A stretch of DNA of 55,865 nucleotides, taken from an uncultured Pirellulaceae bacterium. GTDB taxonomy: Bacteria > Planctomycetota > Planctomycetia > Pirellulales > Pirellulaceae. Made by a program: the position numbers and the translations under genes. The stretch covers positions 1 through 55,865 of the forward strand of contig CALLUY010000101.1 in assembly GCA_938010615.1 (NCBI GenBank), read 5' to 3'. A model generated the notes under the pieces. That model was not told the origin of the DNA. It ran no database searches and worked only from the letters and a program-made list of their open reading frames with translations. How positions within the stretch are numbered: the stretch's first letter is position 1; every line of letters begins with the position of its first letter. Below, one piece after another: positions 52,493-55,865 of the stretch.

Positions 52493-53044
52493 TCAATCCC
52501 GCTGAGGCTCAACTTCGACCTCGGGTTCAGCGGATTTCTCGGAGAGCTTCTTTAGCTTTCCCAAACTCTGTTCGTACTGGCGAGTCATCCCATCGACGAA
52601 GATATGCCTGAAGTATCCGTAGAAAGGTCCGGACGGCAGAGCACCTTCACTGCTCCAAGTGATGGTAGTGCTATCGCCCGAAGGAGTCAGTACGATCGAA
52701 GATTTCATTTCCGGAAAATTCGAAAACCGAAGCTGGTAGTCGATTCGCTCATCAGGTTTCTGATCCGTAAACCAGAGCTTTCCTTCGCCGCGGATATCTG
52801 TCCATTTTTGGCTTTTCCCATCGGCCGCGTAGCTAACCGTCAGATCCTCAATCGAATCAGGATCCCATTGCGACCAAGCCTTCCAATCAGGGAGGGAGTC
52901 GAGATGCTGGTAAATAGCGGCCGGAGTTGCACGAACCTCTGTCGTTGCAGAGAGTGAATAACCGTGCGGCAGCAAAGAACCAATCAGCGCGAAGAACAAA
53001 ATCACGCAACCAACCAGCGCCAGTAATCGGATCCAATACTTCAT
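52493..53044 (-). CDS. SRPBCC (START-like) family protein with N-terminal membrane anchor
   Basis: A 183-residue protein with an N-terminal helix (LLALVGCVILFFALIGSLL) and then an SRPBCC/polyketide-cyclase-like domain: SATTEVRATPAAIYQHLDSL, WKAWSQWDPD, then TTITWSSEGALPSGPFYGYF and a final helix MTRQYEQSLGKLKKL. These proteins bind hydrophobic ligands in a helix-grip pocket; the ligand here is unknown. The frame is open to 53149, but ATG 53044 directly precedes the membrane helix and is preferred. The tail is Glu/Pro-rich. Confidence 0.85.
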   Translation of the reverse strand: MKYWIRLLALVGCVILFFALIGSLLPHGYSLSATTEVRATPAAIYQHLDSLPDWKAWSQWDPDSIEDLTVSYAADGKSQKWTDIRGEGKLWFTDQKPDERIDYQLRFSNFPEMKSSIVLTPSGDSTTITWSSEGALPSGPFYGYFRHIFVDGMTRQYEQSLGKLKKLSEKSAEPEVEVEPQRD

Positions 53045-53251
53045 CTGCGTTCCGGATAGGGCGAGTTTGGTAAATGGGTAAGGAACGCCAAAACGACCGG
53101 CGCCCAATGAAAGTTTCACCACGTGTCCTGCTGTCGTCAATAGACGCAATGCCCGCTTTTCACCTTTTCAACGCTGTCGTCGTATCTTGAGATTGGCATT
53201 CAGATGCTGGTTGATACAATCTAACTTGCTTCCAACGCCCAAACAATCGAG

Positions 53252-53689
53252 ATGAACATGCCCGACGAAACTTTCGCGTTGCACCAACTGGTGGCAAGGG
53301 ACCGGCGATACCCAATCGAAGCCTATTTCTTTGTTCGCGATGCCCTTTCGTACGCGGCTGACTCGATGGAACTGAGCAATCAGTATCATCACGAATCTGA
53401 GATTCATGAGTCCGCCGAAGAGCACCATCTTACCGGCCAGCAATTGTGCGAGGCGATTCGCGAGTTCGCGGTCAATCAATTTGGATACATGGCTCGAATC
53501 GTTCTGAAAAACTGGGGCATCCAGTCAACGAACGGTTTCGGCGACATCGTCTACAACATGATCGAAATTGGACTGATGAAGAAATCAGATCAGGATCAAA
53601 AGTCCCACTTCGACGATGTGTACGAATTCGAGGCCGCGTTTGATGATCGGTTTCAGATCTGTAACTCTTTGGCCAAACGCCGCGTCTAG
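53252..53689 (+). CDS. Minf_1886-type conserved protein of unknown function
   Basis: A 145-residue soluble protein that matches the uncharacterised Minf_1886 family (TIGR04138): the N-terminal LVARDRRYPIEAYFFVRDAL, the middle HLTGQQLCEAIREFAVNQFG and the end WGIQSTNGFGDIVYNMIEIG are its typical segments. The family is common in Planctomycetes and Verrucomicrobia, and its function is unknown. There are two possible ATGs, 53252 and 53258; the second has the better-spaced GAGATG. It lies 32 bases before the phosphatase gene, which is on the same strand, so the two may be co-transcribed. Confidence 0.85.
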   Translation: MNMPDETFALHQLVARDRRYPIEAYFFVRDALSYAADSMELSNQYHHESEIHESAEEHHLTGQQLCEAIREFAVNQFGYMARIVLKNWGIQSTNGFGDIVYNMIEIGLMKKSDQDQKSHFDDVYEFEAAFDDRFQICNSLAKRRV

Positions 53690-53721
53690 CGTCTAGTGTC
53701 AAACTCAGCGCATTCATTTTT

Positions 53722-54264
53722 ATGGCCAAACAAAAAAGTCTCACCTGGCTCTACGCTCGGGCTATCTACTATCCAACTTTGCTTTGGAATATGTTGCTCG
53801 GTCGCTGGCTAAAAGTCCGCAATTGGTGGGACATTGTCGACGACGACATTGTCTTGGGAGCATTTCCATTTGCGCGTGACGTCAAGTCGATGCACGATCT
53901 TGGTGTGAGAGCAGTGGTCAACACTTGCGAGGAAGCTTGCGGACCGATTGCTGAATACGAAAAATTCGGCATCGATCAATTTCGCATGCCGACCGTCGAC
54001 TTCACGCATCCGTCGCTCGAGGACGTCACCGCTGCAGTGGCTTTCATCGAGTCACATGTCGCCAAAGGCCACCGCATCTACATTCACTGCAAAGCCGGAC
54101 GGGCGCGAAGTGCAACCGTCGCGATTTGTTGGTTGATGAAAAACCAAGGAATCACTAAAGAAGAAGGGCAAGAAATCCTCTCTTCGGCCCGACCTCACAT
54201 CAACCAACATCTATGCTCGCGTCCGGTCGTGATCGAATTTGAATCGATGCACCGAGGCAATTGA
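53722..54264 (+). CDS. PTPMT1-like dual-specificity phosphatase
   Basis: A cysteine phosphatase of 180 residues with signature HCKAGRARS (Cys123, Arg129) and general-acid loop region TVDFTHPSLEDV (Asp93). WDIVDDDIVLGAFPFARDV and VVNTCEEACGPIAEYEKFGI resemble PTPMT1 and the bacterial and plant PTEN-like enzymes, some of which dephosphorylate phosphatidylglycerophosphate in cardiolipin synthesis. A hydrophobic N-terminal stretch (YARAIYYPTLLWNMLL) may bind the membrane, which would fit a lipid substrate. Protein or RNA substrates cannot be excluded. ATG 53722 is a clear start. It ends 86 bases before the convergent PEP-CTERM gene, whose terminator lies in between. Confidence 0.83.
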   Translation: MAKQKSLTWLYARAIYYPTLLWNMLLGRWLKVRNWWDIVDDDIVLGAFPFARDVKSMHDLGVRAVVNTCEEACGPIAEYEKFGIDQFRMPTVDFTHPSLEDVTAAVAFIESHVAKGHRIYIHCKAGRARSATVAICWLMKNQGITKEEGQEILSSARPHINQHLCSRPVVIEFESMHRGN

Positions 54265-54287
54265 ATGAATGCAACCTACCTACAGGC

Positions 54288-54324
54288 AAAAAAATAGCCG
54301 CAGTGAAATTAATCACTACGGCTA
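54288..54324 (-). terminator. Intrinsic terminator after second PEP-CTERM gene
   Basis: On the minus strand arms TAGCCGTAGTG (54314-54324) and CACTGCGGCTA (54295-54305) form an 11-base-pair stem, with one G-T pair and an 8-base loop. A T-run follows (complement of 54288-54294). The stem is similar in design and base sequence to the terminator of the other PEP-CTERM gene at 43535. It also sits just past the convergent phosphatase gene, whose side has no T-run. Confidence 0.88.
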
Positions 54325-54349
54325 TTGAATTTAGCGATAATCAATCCCT

Positions 54350-55123
54350 CTAACTTTGGCGTCGGCGAGAAACCAAACCAGCCACACCAAGAAACATCAA
54401 GCCGGCAGTCGAAGCAGGCTCAGGAACTGCAACAATTGTGTACGTCCAAGAAAAGCCGTATCCAGCAATCGCTTCGTTATTAAGCACTGCGACAGGCTCA
54501 GCCAAGTCACCATCGGATCCAAAACCGACTGACGCTGTAAACTCACCAGTTGCAATACCGCCGACTGGGTCAGAAGGGTCGGTGAAGCCAAAAACGCTTC
54601 CAGCTGTGGTGACGACAAAACTGTTCGAATCGACAAACGTGTAAGTTTCGTTGGCTGCTATATTCACGTCCAGTGCATCGGTGCCGCCATTAAACGAAGC
54701 GAGATCGAAGAAGCTCACGGAGCGTGGAATTTCATCAGTAAGAGGATCACCATCATGGTCCACAGTTGCACCTGCGGCGGTCCAAGTTGTTAGGTTACCT
54801 GCTGCATCTTGGGCGAACAAAAACACATCAATAGTGAATGTGATTCCATCTGCAGCCAACGTTTGAGTCTCTTGGACGAGCATTTCGTCACCCGCGACAC
54901 CAAAATTTAAGTTGCCAATCACTTTTGTGGTTCCATCAAAAGTGACGGCACCAGTTCCGTCATCAGCGAATGCTCCAGCAGTAAGACCACCATCGTCAGC
55001 CCATACTGTGCCGCCAACCGTGTAAGTGCTGCCGATAACGTCGCATCGGGCACTCTGGCTCATAAATGTGAGAATGGCGGCGAAGGCTAAGCCAAACGCC
55101 ATAAGTCTAGATTTTTTTATCAT
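54350..55123 (-). CDS. PEP-CTERM exported protein of unknown function
   Basis: A 257-residue protein with signal peptide MAFGLAFAAILTFMSQSARC and a Gly/Asp/Thr-rich, beta-strand-like mature part (VGGTVWADDGGLTAGAFADD). The sorting end is VAVPEPASTAGLMFLGVAGL followed by VSRRRQS. The C-terminal PEP motif, helix and basic tail mark it for an exosortase. No catalytic motif is seen. ATG 55123 begins the signal-peptide region; the longer open frame is not used. It is monocistronic with its own terminator and is not an enzyme by any motif I can see. The bases upstream up to ppdK hold no supported gene. Confidence 0.8.
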   Translation of the reverse strand: MIKKSRLMAFGLAFAAILTFMSQSARCDVIGSTYTVGGTVWADDGGLTAGAFADDGTGAVTFDGTTKVIGNLNFGVAGDEMLVQETQTLAADGITFTIDVFLFAQDAAGNLTTWTAAGATVDHDGDPLTDEIPRSVSFFDLASFNGGTDALDVNIAANETYTFVDSNSFVVTTAGSVFGFTDPSDPVGGIATGEFTASVGFGSDGDLAEPVAVLNNEAIAGYGFSWTYTIVAVPEPASTAGLMFLGVAGLVSRRRQS

Positions 55124-55656
55124 AGTTGAGAAATCCGAATAATTCGTGGGAGTGAATAGCCAAGGCATGTCCCCCCAACGTAGTAGCTCAGAACTTGCCT
55201 TCAATGAGGATTATCAGGATTATTCCGATTTTTTAGATATTTGGTGGTCATTCGCATTTTGACCATTTTTTTCTGGTCAGGTTACGAAAATTGGCAACGC
55301 GACATTCTCACCAAAGATTGCTCTTTAGGGCAGCGAGAATTGCATCAACCAAGCGAATCTGTTGCTTCGAATCAGCCCACTTGATTTTGCCGGCCTATGG
55401 GGGTTTTGTTCGCATTTATGCGACTTTACGCACTTTGAAGCGGCTGATACCTTTTGGGATCGAAATCGGCGCAAACGAGTTCTTTGCCTGTCGTCCAAGG
55501 CGGAATTCAGCTCCAGACCCACTTTCTCTGAAAGAGAATTCTCCGATTTGAGGACGGTTCAGTCTGATGTTGAATGCGGAGAATCTGCGTTGTAACAATC
55601 CACTTATCCCTTCAACTTGAAACGCTCAAAAGGCAAACCACAAAGGCAAACCACGA
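55124..55656. other. Long non-coding gap before ppdK
   Basis: These 533 bases lie between divergent genes. Open frames cross the stretch but show no family motifs, and their composition is not protein-like. A short hairpin TCTCT-GAA-AGAGA lies near 55525, and GAATTCTCCG near 55537 can pair with CGGAGAATC near 55577, so the ppdK leader may be structured. AGGCAAACCACAA occurs twice in tandem at 55631 and 55646, just before the ppdK start. No known riboswitch was recognised. Confidence 0.4.
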
Positions 55657-55865
55657 TGGCAAAGAAGTACGTTTATTTTTACGGCGGCGGCAAAAAGATG
55701 ACCGACGGCGATCGCTCGATGCGTGAAATCCTCGGCGGCAAAGGCGCTAACCTCGCCGAAATGTGTAACGCTGACGTACCAGTACCTCCTGGCTTCACCG
55801 TTTCTACAGAAGCCTGTGCCGTCTACGAAGACAAAGGCAGCTACCCAAAAGAAATGATGCAGCAA
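55657..55865 (+). CDS. ppdK: Pyruvate, phosphate dikinase, 5' part (cut by window edge)
   Basis: The first 69 codons of a pyruvate, phosphate dikinase, which interconverts pyruvate, ATP and phosphate with PEP, AMP and pyrophosphate. The N-terminal ATP-grasp start is clear: KKYVYFYGGGKKMTDGD, then ILGGKGANLAEMCNADVPVP and PGFTVSTEACAVYE, all conserved in this family. No stop occurs before the window end, so the gene continues past 55865. It starts at ATG 55657; the usual AGGA-type signal is weak (AAAGGCAAACCACG). Cytoplasmic; in bacteria it serves gluconeogenesis or glycolysis with pyrophosphate. Confidence 0.93.

Noticed and set aside
55626..55865. Minus-strand frame at the right edge
   Set aside because: The plus-strand translation gives an unmistakable PPDK N-terminus.

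Overview
The window looks like a chromosome segment of a planctomycete, probably a Pirellulales-type marine or freshwater relative of Rhodopirellula/Blastopirellula. This is inferred from gene content, not from an rRNA: PEP-CTERM exported proteins with C-terminal SRRR tails, a dockerin-type lipoprotein, TadE/TadG-like exported proteins, a B-type succinate dehydrogenase, a TIGR04283-like glycosyltransferase, a Minf_1886-type protein, large Q/S/N-rich secreted proteins, and many short dispersed hairpin repeats around genes. No rRNA, tRNA, CRISPR array, integrase or plasmid/phage backbone was seen.

Layout. 1-3.9 kb: repeat-rich leader and the sdhCAB operon. 4.0-7.8 kb (minus): LRR-like membrane protein, family 2 glycosyltransferase, exported thioredoxin-like protein. 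7.9-17.1 kb (minus): three tightly coupled genes (10-bp gap, then a 1-base TAATG overlap) for very divergent Clp/Hsp100-like double AAA+ ATPases. Two of them carry long C-terminal extensions that resemble the PCRF domain of peptide-chain release factors 1/2 but have no GGQ domain. This is the most unusual part of the window. 17.4-19.8 kb: dockerin-like lipoprotein. 19.9-22.3 kb: SLC12-like transporter. 22.3-23.1 kb: anti-sigma-type kinase and STAS partner. 24.0-27.9 kb: giant MFS + acyltransferase + acyl-ligase fusion (Aas/LplT type) facing a degenerate glycerophosphodiesterase-like protein. 28.7-32.5 kb: Q/S-rich secreted protein and a family 4 glycosyltransferase. 32.8-36.9 kb (minus): sufC-[S23-type four-helix gene in an inverted-repeat-bounded cassette]-sufB-sufD for Fe-S cluster assembly. 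37.3-40.5 kb: AGCS sodium/amino-acid symporter with an EF-hand-like insert, and an MFS transporter. 40.6-43.3 kb (minus): TadE, TadE and TadG/VWA exported proteins. 43.6-44.5 kb: PEP-CTERM metalloprotease. 44.7-48.2 kb: putA. 48.5-54.3 kb: Hsp20, DUF4430 lipoprotein, small membrane protein, transglutaminase-esterase fusion, SRPBCC protein, Minf_1886 protein and a PTPMT1-like phosphatase. 54.3-55.1 kb: second PEP-CTERM protein. 55.66 kb to the end: 5' part of ppdK, cut by the window edge.

How the genes fit together. Much of the window is central metabolism and housekeeping (Sdh, Suf, PutA, PPDK) interleaved with envelope and export functions. Suf supplies Fe-S clusters of the kind SdhB needs. 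PutA and the AGCS symporter fit use of amino acids as carbon source. The Clp-like triplet stands alone as a coherent accessory module whose shared N-terminal regions, altered D2 pore loops and release-factor-like tails suggest a specialised, possibly translation-linked, remodelling machine. That function is inference.
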